Part shown: positions 23,391 to 33,043 of the stretch, piece by piece | Numbering within the stretch: position 1 is the stretch's first letter | Layout: every line of letters starts with the position of its first letter | Source: Chamaelirium japonicum | Lineage: Eukaryota; Streptophyta; Magnoliopsida; Liliales; Melanthiaceae | Reading direction: 5' to 3' | Length of the DNA stretch: 64,000 nucleotides | NCBI GenBank assembly: GCA_947650365.1 | Contig: OX393549.1 | Span: forward strand, 25,741,851 to 25,805,850 | The notes under the pieces: model-generated | Database searches by the model: none | Seen by the model: the letters and a program-made list of their open reading frames with translations, nothing else | Told to the model about the DNA's origin: nothing | Translations under genes and position numbers: made by a program

Positions 23391-23505
23391 CCTGGTAACT
23401 TGAATATGGATAACTTGAAACTGCTTCAGAACTTGAATTGAAAAATTGAACAGTTGCATATTTGAACACTTTGAAAGAGAACTTTATTCATCACAAAAAT
23501 TTACA

Positions 23506-26500
23506 TCATGGGTAGAACATCTTAAGGTGTCTAGAATTCCAAGCTCGAGGCAATCTATCTCCTTCTGGTGTGATCAGTCTGTAAGAACCTTTGCCTCCTA
23601 CTGATTCAATGATATATGGACCTTCCCAATTGGGAGCAAGCTTTCCACTGCTGTGCTCTTTGGTATTGTAGAAAACTGCTCTGAGAACTAAACTACCCAC
23701 TGGGAATTGTCTCTTGTGGACTTTCTTGTCATAGGCTCTTTTGATCTTCTGTTGATACTTGGCTATACGAAGAGAAGCTTGATCTCGTAGTTCTTCAGAG
23801 AAGTCTAGATCATTGATCCGAAGTTCTTCATTGACTCCTTCTTCAACAGCTTTGGTCTTCAAAGTACTTGATATATTTTCTGTTGGGAGTATTGCTTCCG
23901 ATCCATATGTTAGACGAAAGGGTGAGAACCCTGTGGATCTTCTCGGAGTTGTGCGATACCCCCAAAGAACTTCAGGTAGGACTTGCTCCCACAATCCTTT
24001 CTTGTCGTTGAGTTTCTTCTTGAGTATATCAAGTATAGCTCTGTTTGAGGCTTCAGCTTGACCATTGCATTGAGGATATCTTGGAGTTGAATAGAATAGC
24101 TTGATACCGTTGTTCAGACAGAACTCTCGGAATTTGTCTGAGTCAAATTGAGCTCCATTGTCAGCAACAAGAACTTGAGGTGTGCCAAACCTTGAGAAGA
24201 TGTTGTGCCGAATGAATTTGATCACTTCGTCGTCAGTCTCTCGAAAGAGGGGCACAACTTCAACCCATTTGGTGAAGTAATCAGTAGCCAGCAGTAGATA
24301 TTTCTTCTTGCTTGGAGTTGGAGGGAAATAACCCAAGAAATCTAACCCCCACTGATGGAAAGGCCAAGGACTTGATAATTGATGAAGTTCATCTGCAGGG
24401 AGATGGATAGCTCGAGCGTGTCGTTGGCAAGGCTCGCATCTTTGAACGACTTGTTGAGCATCCCTTGCCATTGTTGGCCAGTAATACCCTTGTAGCTTCG
24501 TCTTGGCTTCAAGAGATCTTCCTCCCGAATGATTTCCACAAGCTCCAGAGTGGATATCAATCAGGATTGATTGTGCTTGCTCGGGACCAAGGCACTTGAG
24601 CAACATCCCGTTGTGAGATTTGAAATATAAATCTTCACCTTGCAAAATGTAGCACGGGAGCTTCCTCTGAAGTCTTCGGGCTTGATTTGGATCTTCCGGC
24701 ATTTTGCCATGCTTGAAGAAGTCGAAAATTGGTCTTCTCCAGTCTTGAAGTTGATCTCCACCCCCAGATTCTTTTGTAGTAGTAAGGATCTGTTGATCGG
24801 GGATGGTCTTGGGCAATTCTTGATAATCAATTTGTATCTGCCTTTCTCCGAGCGAGTCTCCAAGGACGGAGGCAGCATTAGCTAGAGCATCTGCTTCCCG
24901 ATTCTCTGCCCTTGGAATTTGAATGAATTCAATTGTAGTAAAACGTTGTTGAAGACGTCGTACTAAGGCCAAGTAGAGTTGCATTCTTTCTTCACGAGCT
25001 GTGTACTCTCCATTGATTTGCCTTATGATCAACTGGGAGTCGCTGTAGATGATGATTCGATCTACCCCCAGAGATTCTGCCATTTCGAGTCCGGAAATGA
25101 GTGCTTCATATTCAGCTTCGTTATTGGTGGCATTAAACCCAAGGAGAGTGGCCTTCTGGAGATGATCAAGTTCGGGGGATATTAAGACTATCCCAGTTCC
25201 CGAACCGATCGAACTTGATGCTCCATCAGTATAAAGCTTCCAAGGAGGAGTTGCAGCAATAACTTCAAGACTTGGATCAATTGTTGTTGCAGGATTGATC
25301 GGAGGATTATCCTCATCTTCCAAGCGCATGTCTACATCTTCTTCCCAAGTGATGGGGTCTTCAACTGGAAAGTCAGCTAGAAAATCAGCAATTGCTTGAC
25401 CTTTGATAGAAGTGCGAGATTCGAATTGAATCCCCAGAGCGCTCATTTCGATCACCCATTTGGTCATTCGACCAGCTCGACCAGCTTTGTCAATGATATC
25501 TTTGAGTGAGTGTTCTGAAATGACAGTAATCTGGTGGGAGACGAAGTATGGTTGAAGACGACGCGATGCAGTGAGCAAGGCCAAGATGACCTTCTCAGTT
25601 TTTGAGTAGCGAGTCTCAGCTGGAAGGAGAGTATGGCTGATGTAATAGACTGGATGTTCGACGCCTTCTCTTCTACTGACTAAGACCGCGCTGATTGCTT
25701 GATCGGTCACGGCCAGATAGAGCCACAAGTCTTCTTTTGGCAATGGAGCAGTCAGGATGGGAGCTTGCACAAGATACTTCTTGATGCTTTGAAATGCCTC
25801 TTCACAGATTGGACTCCAGCCGGATGTATCCGCCTTTCGTAGTTTGTCGAAGAGGGGCTTACATTTGTCGGAAGATTTTGAAATGAATCGATTGAGTGCT
25901 GCTAACCTTCCAGTGAGGCGTTGAACTTCTTTTCGATTTGTAGGTGAAGGCATATCAATGATGGCTCGAATTTGATCGGGATTGGCTTCGATACCCCTCC
26001 TGGTCACAAGATGACCCAGGAATTTGCCAGATTGAACTCCAAAAGCGCACTTGGCTGGATTGAGCTTCATTCGATACTTTCGGAGGACTTGGAAGGTTTC
26101 AGCCAGATCAGATAGATGTTTGCTCCGAACGGAACTCTTAGTGAGGAGATCATCGACATAGACTTCGACGTTACGACCGATCTGATCTTCGAACATTTTG
26201 GTGACTAGCCTTTGATAGGTGGAACCAGCATTTTTGAGGCCGAATGGCATGACATTGTAGCAATAAAGGCCTCGGCTAGTCACAAAACATGTCTTCTCTT
26301 GATCATCAGCGTGGAGCGGAATTTGATTATATCCGGAATACCCATCCATGAAAGACAATAGCTCGCGGCCAGCAGTGGCGTCGACGAGTCTATCTATCCT
26401 TGGCATGGGAAAAGGATCTTTGGGGCAAGCCTTGTTGAGATTGGTAAAGTCGATGCAGACTCTGACTTTCCCATTCTTCTTTGGAACAGCCACTATATTA

Positions 26501-26886
26501 GAGATCCAAGTTGGATACTCTACTTCTCGGATGAATCCGGCTGCGAGTAGCTTGGTAATTTCTTCTTGAACAGCAACTTGCAGCTCTGGTCGAATGGTGC
26601 GAGGCTTTTGCTTGACAGGCTTCACCTCTTCTTTGATCGCAAGTCGGTGACAAGCGTCATCTGGATTGATACCAGGCATGTCTTCGAAACACCAAGCAAA
26701 GACGTCGATATTGGACTGGAGGAAGGATACCATGTCTTGCGCTTCTGCGTCGCTAAGACCGGTACCAATAAATGTTTGTCGAGGGAGATCTCCGCTGCCT
26801 ATGTTGATCGGGATGATTTCTTCAATTGAAGGTGATGCTTCCCATTCGATTGGTGGAGGTTCGGTCAGCGGAATCTCCTTTGATTG
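23506..26886 (-). CDS. pol: gypsy B Pol: RT, RNase H, second RNase H, integrase
   Basis: Open from the codon after the protease stop (26886) to 23506; the first ATG is 26733, giving 1,075 residues. Counting from that Met: RT about 40-240 with VMPFGLKNA and YVDD (192-195). RNase H connection and domain lie at about 290-440. A second RNase H lies at about 498-625 with YTDG (D503), E541, YSDS (D565) and EADALA (D615). The integrase zinc finger is H728, H735, C766, C769; the core is D798, D858, E894 with exactly 35 residues between the last two. The C-terminal part (about 990-1075) ends LPRAWNSRHLKMFYP, a gypsy integrase tail. All catalytic residues are present. The stretch 26886-26734 is open in the same frame as protease, so Pol probably starts by passing the TAG at 26887-26889. 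Confidence 0.95.
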   Translation of the reverse strand, partial: QSKEIPLTEPPPIEWEASPSIEEIIPINIGSGDLPRQTFIGTGLSDAEAQDMVSFLQSNIDVFAWCFEDMPGINPDDACHRLAIKEEVKPVKQKPRTIRPELQVAVQEEITKLLAAGFIREVEYPTWISNIVAVPKKNGKVRVCIDFTNLNKACPKDPFPMPRIDRLVDATAGRELLSFMDGYSGYNQIPLHADDQEKTCFVTSRGLYCYNVMPFGLKNAGSTYQRLVTKMFEDQIGRNVEVYVDDLLTKSSVRSKHLSDLAETFQVLRKYRMKLNPAKCAFGVQSGKFLGHLVTRRGIEANPDQIRAIIDMPSPTNRKEVQRLTGRLAALNRFISKSSDKCKPLFDKLRKADTSGWSPICEEAFQSIKKYLVQAPILTAPLPKEDLWLYLAVTDQAISAVLVSRREGVEHPVYYISHTLLPAETRYSKTEKVILALLTASRRLQPYFVSHQITVISEHSLKDIIDKAGRAGRMTKWVIEMSALGIQFESRTSIKGQAIADFLADFPVEDPITWEEDVDMRLEDEDNPPINPATTIDPSLEVIAATPPWKLYTDGASSSIGSGTGIVLISPELDHLQKATLLGFNATNNEAEYEALISGLEMAESLGVDRIIIYSDSQLIIRQINGEYTAREERMQLYLALVRRLQQRFTTIEFIQIPRAENREADALANAASVLGDSLGERQIQIDYQELPKTIPDQQILTTTKESGGGDQLQDWRRPIFDFFKHGKMPEDPNQARRLQRKLPCYILQGEDLYFKSHNGMLLKCLGPEQAQSILIDIHSGACGNHSGGRSLEAKTKLQGYYWPTMARDAQQVVQRCEPCQRHARAIHLPADELHQLSSPWPFHQWGLDFLGYFPPTPSKKKYLLLATDYFTKWVEVVPLFRETDDEVIKFIRHNIFSRFGTPQVLVADNGAQFDSDKFREFCLNNGIKLFYSTPRYPQCNGQAEASNRAILDILKKKLNDKKGLWEQVLPEVLWGYRTTPRRSTGFSPFRLTYGSEAILPTENISSTLKTKAVEEGVNEELRINDLDFSEELRDQASLRIAKYQQKIKRAYDKKVHKRQFPVGSLVLRAVFYNTKEHSSGKLAPNWEGPYIIESVGGKGSYRLITPEGDRLPRAWNSRHLKMFYP

Positions 26887-26889
26887 CTA
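26881..26889 (-). promoter_or_regulatory. in-frame UAG with readthrough-type context between protease and RT
   Basis: The minus strand reads AAA TAG CAA TCA. Protease (27885-26887) and pol are in the same frame, separated only by this stop. CAATCA fits the CAR-YYA context that promotes UAG readthrough in tobamovirus-like systems. It could instead be a recent nonsense mutation. Confidence 0.5.
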
Positions 26890-27885
26890 TTTGGAAGAGG
26901 GACCAGCTTCATCTCGTGGCCGTTTTGGAGGAGCAATGTTAATCTTTCGATCTGTCTTTGCCGCAGCAGCTTCACAAGACCTTCCAGCTTGCTGATCGCC
27001 TCGAATGCAGACGATGCCTTCTCCAGTTGCAAACTTGAGTAGTTGATGGTAAGAGGAGGAGATGGCATTGATCTGATGGAGGAATGGTCGCCCAAGAATG
27101 GCGTTGTAGCTAGACATTCCTTCGACGATTGCAAACCTCACCGAGACTCGAGTCTCTCGGCTGAGGTCGATGGTAAATCTGGATTCGCCCACTGTGATGA
27201 TTTGTTCACCATTGAAGCCGGTGATCACAGTCAGGACGACGTCGAGGCTTTGATACTTATGTCCCAGACGTTTGAAACAGTCTGAGAACATAATATTGAT
27301 AGAGCTTCCGGTGTCGATGAGGATCCGGTTGACAGTGCTGCCGTCGATGATGAGTTTCAAGACCAGGGGGTCTCGATGTGGAGTATGAACTCCTTGAAGA
27401 TCGGTGTCGTTGAAGACGATTGATGGCCAAGAAAGACCTTCGATGGGTTTCTCGATCCAGGTATCTTCTTTGCTCGCAGTAGAACGAACGTGGAAGATGC
27501 GTCGAACTTGGCGATCCACCTCTTTCCCAGTCAGACTTTGATTGTGCAATGTTCCATGAATACCAAAAATATTGGCATTCACAGAGATAGTTTGCCGGTT
27601 AGAGGAGATTTGATGTATCCAACACACTTCTTTCCCCTTTGCAGAGGTCCGATGTTGATTGTGTCCGCCTCTAACAAACTCTTGAAGATGGCCTTCTCGC
27701 AATAGGTCTTCAAGATGGAATTTCAGCCGAAAACACCGATCGGTGGAATGGCCGTGACTTCGATGGAAGTCGCAGTAGACTGTTTTGTCTGCTGTGAATT
27801 TGGAATTCGGCTGAAGAGGATTAGGCCTCCGAACGAACTCTTTATGTTGAATGCGGTCGAGTATCTGTTCGACCGGCAATTCCAC
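26887..27885 (-). CDS. gypsy B Gag C-terminus and protease
   Basis: A 332-residue open frame. Residues 38-51 form a C-x2-H-x4-H-x4-C motif (CDFHRSHGHSTDRC), the knuckle variant typical of plant gypsy elements. Residues about 175-280 are the aspartic protease with LIDTGSS (D191) and the later ILGRPFLH block. It ends at the TAG described at 26887-26889. The frame is shifted by one relative to the upstream gag frame; they overlap at 27885-27723. The first codons (MELPVEQILDRIQHKEF) are family sequence that should be continuous with gag, so the ATG at 27885 is unlikely to be a true start. Confidence 0.85.
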   Translation of the reverse strand: MELPVEQILDRIQHKEFVRRPNPLQPNSKFTADKTVYCDFHRSHGHSTDRCFRLKFHLEDLLREGHLQEFVRGGHNQHRTSAKGKEVCWIHQISSNRQTISVNANIFGIHGTLHNQSLTGKEVDRQVRRIFHVRSTASKEDTWIEKPIEGLSWPSIVFNDTDLQGVHTPHRDPLVLKLIIDGSTVNRILIDTGSSINIMFSDCFKRLGHKYQSLDVVLTVITGFNGEQIITVGESRFTIDLSRETRVSVRFAIVEGMSSYNAILGRPFLHQINAISSSYHQLLKFATGEGIVCIRGDQQAGRSCEAAAAKTDRKINIAPPKRPRDEAGPSSK

Positions 27886-29342
27886 TCGGTGAAAGTGGTC
27901 TTCGTTGGAGATCGACGTCCATCATTCTTTGATCTTTTGTTGGCCAGAGGGGCTGCTGCTTCAGCGTTGTGAGCCTTTGCAGCATACTTAGGAGTTTCTC
28001 TTTCAGCAGGCCTTCTCTTAGTTTCTCGCCCTTTCCGAGCGACTTGATCGTCTTCCACCTCAATCTCTCTTTGAATTCGGTCAAACATTGCTCCCAGAGA
28101 AGGAGGGGGATTGCGGATGAAGTCGTTGTAGATGTGTAGATCAAAGCGGAGAGCGTTCTGGAAAGCCAACATGATGGCTTCATCATCCAGATGTCTTCCA
28201 GAGAGAGCAGCATGCTCGTTGCGAAACCTCCTCGTGAAGCTGCGAAGAGTCTCGTCTGCACCCATCCGCAGTCGGTAGAGAGAGTCGAGTTTCTTCTCTG
28301 GCTTTAGATTGAGTTGATAGTGCTGCACAAAGAGGTTAGCCAAAACACCGAATTGGGTGATGGACCCAGCTCGGAGATTGTGATACCAGTCGAGCGAAGG
28401 CTCATCGAGACTTCCCGCGAAGGTGCGGCAGAGCACGTTGTTTTCCTCTTCGTGTGGTGTTAGAGCTTGCTTGAAAGCAAGTATATGGAGGCTTGGATCT
28501 CCTCTAATACAGTTGAATTTGGGGAGGATAGGAGTTCTCCATCCTCTTGGAAAGGTGGTCTCGAAGAGACTTCGATGTAGTGGCCCGGCAGAGGAGTAAC
28601 CGTCCCTACGACCTAGAGGTGGGTCAAGAGGCAAGATCGCAAGGTCTTGCTCTGGCATTGAAGTGTTTGCCGGTCGAAGTCGGTGTCGAAGGTCCGATCC
28701 AAGTCCACGTTGGAGTGGAATGGAAGGGGAGACTCTACTCTTTGAAGGAGCGCCTTTCATTTGGTGCTTCCTTGGCATGTTGAGCTTCGATGGTGCTCTT
28801 TTGTCGCAGTTACGACCAGATGAGGATTGGGAGGACTCGTCTTCAAGACGATCCCAGACACTCTGCTTCCAAGGAGCAGCAGAGGGAGTTGGGTCGCGTC
28901 GAATCCTCTCGAGAGCATCAGTGCCCATTGACCTCCGTTGTTCGGAGTGAATTGAATGTCGAGGAGGATCAACCCTCTCACTTGCGGAGGGGATCGGAAT
29001 AGCAATTCCAGCTTCGAAAGCTGCCTTCTTCAGAGCATCCCTCTCAGCAGTGAGGGTGGCGTTTTGCTTCGCCAATTGGAGTAGTTGGAAATCGATTGCA
29101 GAGATCTGGTAAGTCGATGGAGGATCTTCAGCAGGAGCAGGGACAGTCTGCCCAATTGATTGATGAGGATGAGGGGCGATCGGTCGATCGACTGATCTCC
29201 CGCTTCCTGAATGAACCCCCATTTCGGGGACAGCAAGGGGCTGCCCGAAATTGAGCCTTTGACTCATTGAACGAGTCTCAGGACGAGGTTGATGTTGAGT
29301 GTTACTTCCTTCTGGTTGACCCTGGTGTTTGGTTCTCGCCAT
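27723..29342 (-). CDS. gag: gypsy B Gag
   Basis: 539-residue frame from ATG 29342 (MARTKHQGQPEGS), about 145 bases inside the 5' LTR edge. The N-terminal part is polar with predicted helix near residues 80-115 (QLLQLAKQNATLTAERDALKK). The retrotransposon Gag core covers about 260-410 (FPRGWRTPILPKF, SLDWYHNLRAGSITQF, FVQHYQLN, SLYRLRMGADETLRSF). After about residue 485 (near 27885) the frame leaves the family sequence, which continues in the next frame. This indicates a one-base change or a programmed shift near 27880-27890. The residues after that point are frame noise. Confidence 0.9.
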   Translation of the reverse strand: MARTKHQGQPEGSNTQHQPRPETRSMSQRLNFGQPLAVPEMGVHSGSGRSVDRPIAPHPHQSIGQTVPAPAEDPPSTYQISAIDFQLLQLAKQNATLTAERDALKKAAFEAGIAIPIPSASERVDPPRHSIHSEQRRSMGTDALERIRRDPTPSAAPWKQSVWDRLEDESSQSSSGRNCDKRAPSKLNMPRKHQMKGAPSKSRVSPSIPLQRGLGSDLRHRLRPANTSMPEQDLAILPLDPPLGRRDGYSSAGPLHRSLFETTFPRGWRTPILPKFNCIRGDPSLHILAFKQALTPHEEENNVLCRTFAGSLDEPSLDWYHNLRAGSITQFGVLANLFVQHYQLNLKPEKKLDSLYRLRMGADETLRSFTRRFRNEHAALSGRHLDDEAIMLAFQNALRFDLHIYNDFIRNPPPSLGAMFDRIQREIEVEDDQVARKGRETKRRPAERETPKYAAKAHNAEAAAPLANKRSKNDGRRSPTKTTFTEWNCRSNRYSTAFNIKSSFGGLILFSRIPNSQQTKQSTATSIEVTAIPPIGVFG

Positions 29343-29466
29343 TCAGAGTGCGAAGGGTACAACGAGATTGCTGACGTCCGATTAGTTGTCTGATCAACCG
29401 AGGGGGCGAGGAAGTTTGGCTATTGATCTGGTAGTCGAAGTAGAGAGGACACGGCTTCTCGCTCGG

Positions 29467-29484
29467 ATCCCACAGACGGCGCCA
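29467..29484 (-). other. primer binding site of gypsy B
   Basis: The minus strand reads TGGCGCCGTCTGTGGGAT, three bases after the LTR end. It is a common type among plant gypsy elements. Confidence 0.8.
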
Positions 29485-29487
29485 AAC

Positions 29488-30226
29488 TGTGGGGGAAAAT
29501 CTTCGTGCCGACCCGAAGATTCTCGCAGCACCAGTCAATTGGAGTCGAAGTTGATGTCGAAGATCGTTGATCGATCTGTTGATTGAGATCTGTTGATTGA
29601 AGTCGAAGCCTTTTGATATGCAAACAGAGGAATGCAATCAGAGAAATTGTGACACGAGATGTGATCTCGGAGTTCAGCCGAAGCCTACGTCTCCGTGCTA
29701 TAGGGAGCAACCCGAATTCACTAACACTTCTGTTGAAGTGACCTCGACAGGCCGAGTGTCACTGGGGATCTTCTGATCCCTTCGAAAGAGAAAAGAAGAT
29801 CAACGAGAGATGGTAGATCGGAGTTAGAAAATCCCAGAGCTCTGGTTCTGAAAGTCAGATCTCAGAGTGGAAATCAGAATTCCGGATTTTAGATTTTCGA
29901 TCCTTTTACATTCGAAGGCTCTGCTATTTATAGGATTCTCTGGTGGCAAATGGCGGTTTTCTGCTGTTGTATCTGGGGATTCTCCAGACTCGTGAGCCTA
30001 CCGGGCAGGGCCGGTAGGTCCCGTGGTAGTCCTCGTGGGCCCACCAGGCAGGGCCGGTGGGTTCCGTGGTAGTCCTCGTGGGCCCACCAGGCAGGGCCGG
30101 TGGGTCCTGTGGTAGTCCTCGTGGGCCCACCAGGCAGGGCCGGTGGGTCCTGTGGTAGTCTTCGTGGGCCCACCAGGCAGGGCCGGTGGGTCCTGTGGTA
30201 GATTTATGCCAAAATTTGCACCCACA
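29488..30226 (-). mobile_element. 5' LTR of gypsy B
   Basis: 739 bp, TGTGGGTGCAAA...CCCCCACA on the minus strand. Contains the 43-bp repeats (about 29990-30200) and TATAAATA (29935-29942, minus strand). Nearly identical to 17217-17955. Confidence 0.95.
29935..29942 (-). promoter_or_regulatory. TATA box of the B 5' LTR
   Basis: TATAAATA on the minus strand, about 450 bp before the LTR end, downstream of the 43-bp repeats. Likely promoter for the gag-pol RNA. Confidence 0.6.
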
Positions 30227-30231
30227 CTACA

Positions 30232-30311
30232 CCCGAGCCACCCGGGTCCCGGCCACACTTGTAATCTGGTTTTGCACAATAAAGTCGACCCGTACCTTTT
30301 CTGCGTATACA
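30232..30311 (+). mobile_element. LTR L2, right end
   Basis: The 80 bases that complete L2 after element B. They match the last 80 bases of L1 and L3 and end GTATACA. CTACA at 30227-30231 is the B target duplication. Confidence 0.9.
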
Positions 30312-31057
30312 GATTTCTGGTTTTCGCTAAGTAATCTCGAAATCGCGTTCTTTAAGCCGAACGGCATTACCTTTTCCCCGCAGCCGTTGGACCCGGCCCC
30401 CGCGCCCGACCCGCTCGCGCCCGCCACCCTGCACGCCGGCCGCCACGCACCCCGCGTGCTACCGCCGCCCCCCCCCCCCCCCCCCCGCGCGCCGCTGCCG
30501 CCCGCGTGCCGCCGTTGCCTGCGCACCACCGCACCGCGGCCCCGCAGCTGCCGCTGCTGCTTCCACGGGCCGGAGCCGAAGAAGAAGAAGAAAAAAAAAA
30601 GAAGAGAAAAAGAAAAGAAAAAAAAAGAAAGGAAAAAGAAAAAGAAAAAGGAAAAGAAAAGAAAGAAAAAGAGGAAGGAGGAAGAGAGAGGCGGCGAAGG
30701 CGACCCGCACCTCAGCCGCGCTCCTCCATCCTCCCCGCCTCGGTCCTCGCCGCATCGTCATTTCGAGCCCGCCTTCGCTACGACCTCCAAATCGCGCACC
30801 ATCGCCGCCGACGAAAGAGGCGACACCGGGAAGATGGAGCAAGTCGCGTGCAACCCCAGGCAGCTCTCTTCCGACGGCGGTCTCCAGAAGCCGGCAGAAC
30901 CTTCGCAAAGAAGCACAATGGCGGATGAAGGGGGTAGGGGTCCTTAAATAGACTCCCAACCCCGCCCACAAAAGGAATCAAGGACAAGCGCTCTACGATT
31001 CCTACGTGTCCAAACCCTACACGTTCTCATCGACGCACTCGTCCTTGAGGGGGCATT
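30312..31057 (+). mobile_element. short rearranged internal region of A'
   Basis: 746 bp between L2 and L3. The normal primer site is missing after GATTTCTGG. At about 30335-30373 the minus strand encodes VMPFGLKNA, the conserved RT block, so a tiny pol piece lies inverted here. Very GC-rich sequence (about 30378-30570, with a run of C at 30471-30486), a purine tract (about 30577-30690), GC-rich sequence to about 30930 and a TTAAATAG stretch near 30946 follow. The purine tract GAGGGGGCATT precedes L3. Long open frames here come from base composition. A captured host fragment is possible but unproven. Confidence 0.6.
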
Positions 31058-33043
31058 TGTAGACACACGAATTTCGTATGACCCGGACCCGACTTACGTG
31101 TGCCAACGCGGATGCAAACCCGACACGCAGACCCGACTCGCACGCACCAGTGCGGACCCGGACCCGATTCGCACCCAGCAAAAGAGGAGCGGACCCCACG
31201 CTTAAAGGGGGGGCCGGCCCCTACTAGGGTCCGAACCCCATGGGGCCGGCCCTGCTAGGACCCGAACCCCATGGGGCCGGCCCTACTAGGACCCGAACCT
31301 CATGGGGGGCCGGCCGGCCCTGCAAGGAAAGAAAAGAAAAGGAAAGAAAAGAAAGGAAAGAAAAGAAAAGGAAAGAAAAGAAAAGGAAAGAAAAGAAAGA
31401 AAAGAAAGTAAATACCGCCATGCGCGGGGGGAGGTTGCGTATGAAGTCTGCACACACGCGAATCTGCGCCGATCCCTCGATCCGACGCACAAGAAGAAGC
31501 GTCCGATCGCTATCGATTTCGTGCGCAAAATCCAGCCATAATTGCCCCGTCAGGAAAAGAAAGCGAATGAAGACTTATTCCCCTCATCAATGGATGAATA
31601 AATCGTGGGTAATTATGAGAGAGATATTAAAGGGATTTTAAATTAAAACTTCCCATATCTCTCCCCCCCCCTTTTCCTATAAATAGAGGGGGTGGGGGAA
31701 AGCTCAAGGGGTCGATCGGTTGAAGACTGAAGACGAAGCGCGGGAGCTCTGCGAAAGAGGAGACGCTTCTTCATCGACCCAAGGCTTTACGAGGCACGGG
31801 CAAGCCTGTCCCGCCGGGATCGGCTTAGTCCATTGAAAGCCCTCATCAACGTGAAGACCCTTGCACACGAAGATCAAGACTTCGACTCCGTGCACGAAGA
31901 AGAAAGCTCAGAGAAGAAGACCCTTCGACTCCGAAGACGCCAGAAGCAAAGGCCGGAGAAGAAGCTCGGAGCGGCACTACCCTGTCGGCTCCAACAAATC
32001 CTCGACCCCGATCAAGCTCCAAAGCCTGGAGGAGAGAAACGAAACGTCATCAACCCGTCACCTTCGACAAACGTCTGCGCCATCCACGAAGAAGATAGTC
32101 TGGAGCAGACCGCCTGAAGCGTCGCTACCCCCGTCATCTTCATCAACAAAAGCCGACACTACAACCGTCGCACGTAGACCGTCGCTACCCCCACCGTCTT
32201 CACCAACAAAAGCCGACGCTACAACCGTCGCACGGAGATCGGTGCTACCCCCACTATCTTCGAAAGCGTTCTTCGACTCCGATCACGCCAAGGAAGCCCG
32301 GAGAAGAAGAGAAGTCCAGCCGACACCCAAACCGTCGAAGCACCGGAGAAGTAACCCACGTCGTTCGAAGAAAAAGATCGAGTCAACGCTGAAGCTAAAG
32401 CCTTCGCAAGTAGCCAAAGCAAAGCCCCAGTAAAGCCCGCGCTAAAGCAACACAAGTGCCAAAGCCAAGCGACTACGCCGGCCACGAGCAAAAGCACCGC
32501 ACGTTCTAGCCGATACGACGCGAAGTCCGAAAGAACGAAAGCATCGCAAGTCTCTCCCGGCTACGTCCAAGCGCAAGCGCCGAAGCAAAGCAAAAGCCAG
32601 AGCCACGCCAGAGCCAAGCCAAAGCCAAAAAACCAAAGCCAAAGCCGATGCCAAAAGCACGATCGACGCCGCGAACTGACGATCAAGGACGCCGAGGTTG
32701 AGCAAGGAGCGAGGAAGACACGAAGACTGAGGAACGAAGCTGAAGACCCCCTAGCCGAGGAAGCGCGAAGCCCGGAAGGGACCAAAGAAACGGCGAACAT
32801 TCCTTAGCCTCTGAAAACCCTCACCTTGTAAAACCCCTGTCCTTGGCAACTCCTTCAGAGCTCTCGCACGAACACCACGTGGAGACGCGGATCAAAGGGA
32901 TCCTCCAGAAGATCTTTCCCACAATCCCCTGATCAAAACTCGCCGCAACCCGGACTCGCTACACCCGAGCCACCCTGGTCCCGGCCACACTTGTAATCTG
33001 GTTTTGCGCAATAAAGCCGACCCATACCTTTTCCGCGCATACA
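31058..33043 (+). mobile_element. LTR L3 of the A/A' complex (mosaic)
   Basis: 1,986 bp, TGTAGACACACGAATTTC...GCGCATACA, followed by the ATGAT duplication. Its first ~150 bases share L2 variants (GAATTTC, GCACGCACC, CGGACCCGATT). From about 31420 onward it shares L1 variants (for example gatcggttgaagactgaag at about 31712, gcaaaggccgg, ggatgaataa, GCGCAATAAAGCC). TATAAATA is at 31678-31685. Confidence 0.9.

Larger units (their letters stand above)
17217..30226 (-). mobile_element. Ty3/gypsy element B, near-complete, with antisense gene
   Basis: 13,010 bp on the minus strand with 739-bp LTRs at both ends and a perfect target duplication CTACA (17212-17216 and 30227-30231). By eye the LTRs differ at two sites (near 17739 and 17949 versus the matching places in the other LTR), so insertion is recent. 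Order on the minus strand: 5' LTR, primer site, gag, protease, RT-RNase H-second RNase H-integrase, convergent antisense gene, tandem array, purine tract, 3' LTR. The second RNase H, the large size and the extra antisense gene place it in the Tat lineage of plant gypsy elements. Confidence 0.95.
11389..33043 (+). mobile_element. gypsy complex A / A' with three LTRs
   Basis: The complex starts TGTAGACACACG, ends GCATACA, and is flanked by identical ATGAT (11384-11388 and 33044-33048). Between the ends are LTR L1 (11389-14208), primer site and gag (14209-15315), LTR L2 (15316-17216 plus 30232-30311), a short rearranged internal part (30312-31057) and LTR L3 (31058-33043). L2 has no matching duplication: GGACC precedes it and GATTT follows. 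The simplest history is that A' inserted into the gag of A, and recombination between the two 3' LTRs then removed the pol of A. Element B later inserted into L2. Confidence 0.85.

Noticed and set aside
15316..30311. L2 as an independent solo LTR
   Set aside because: No target duplication: GGACC before it and GATTT after it. The mosaic L3 favours a recombined inner element.
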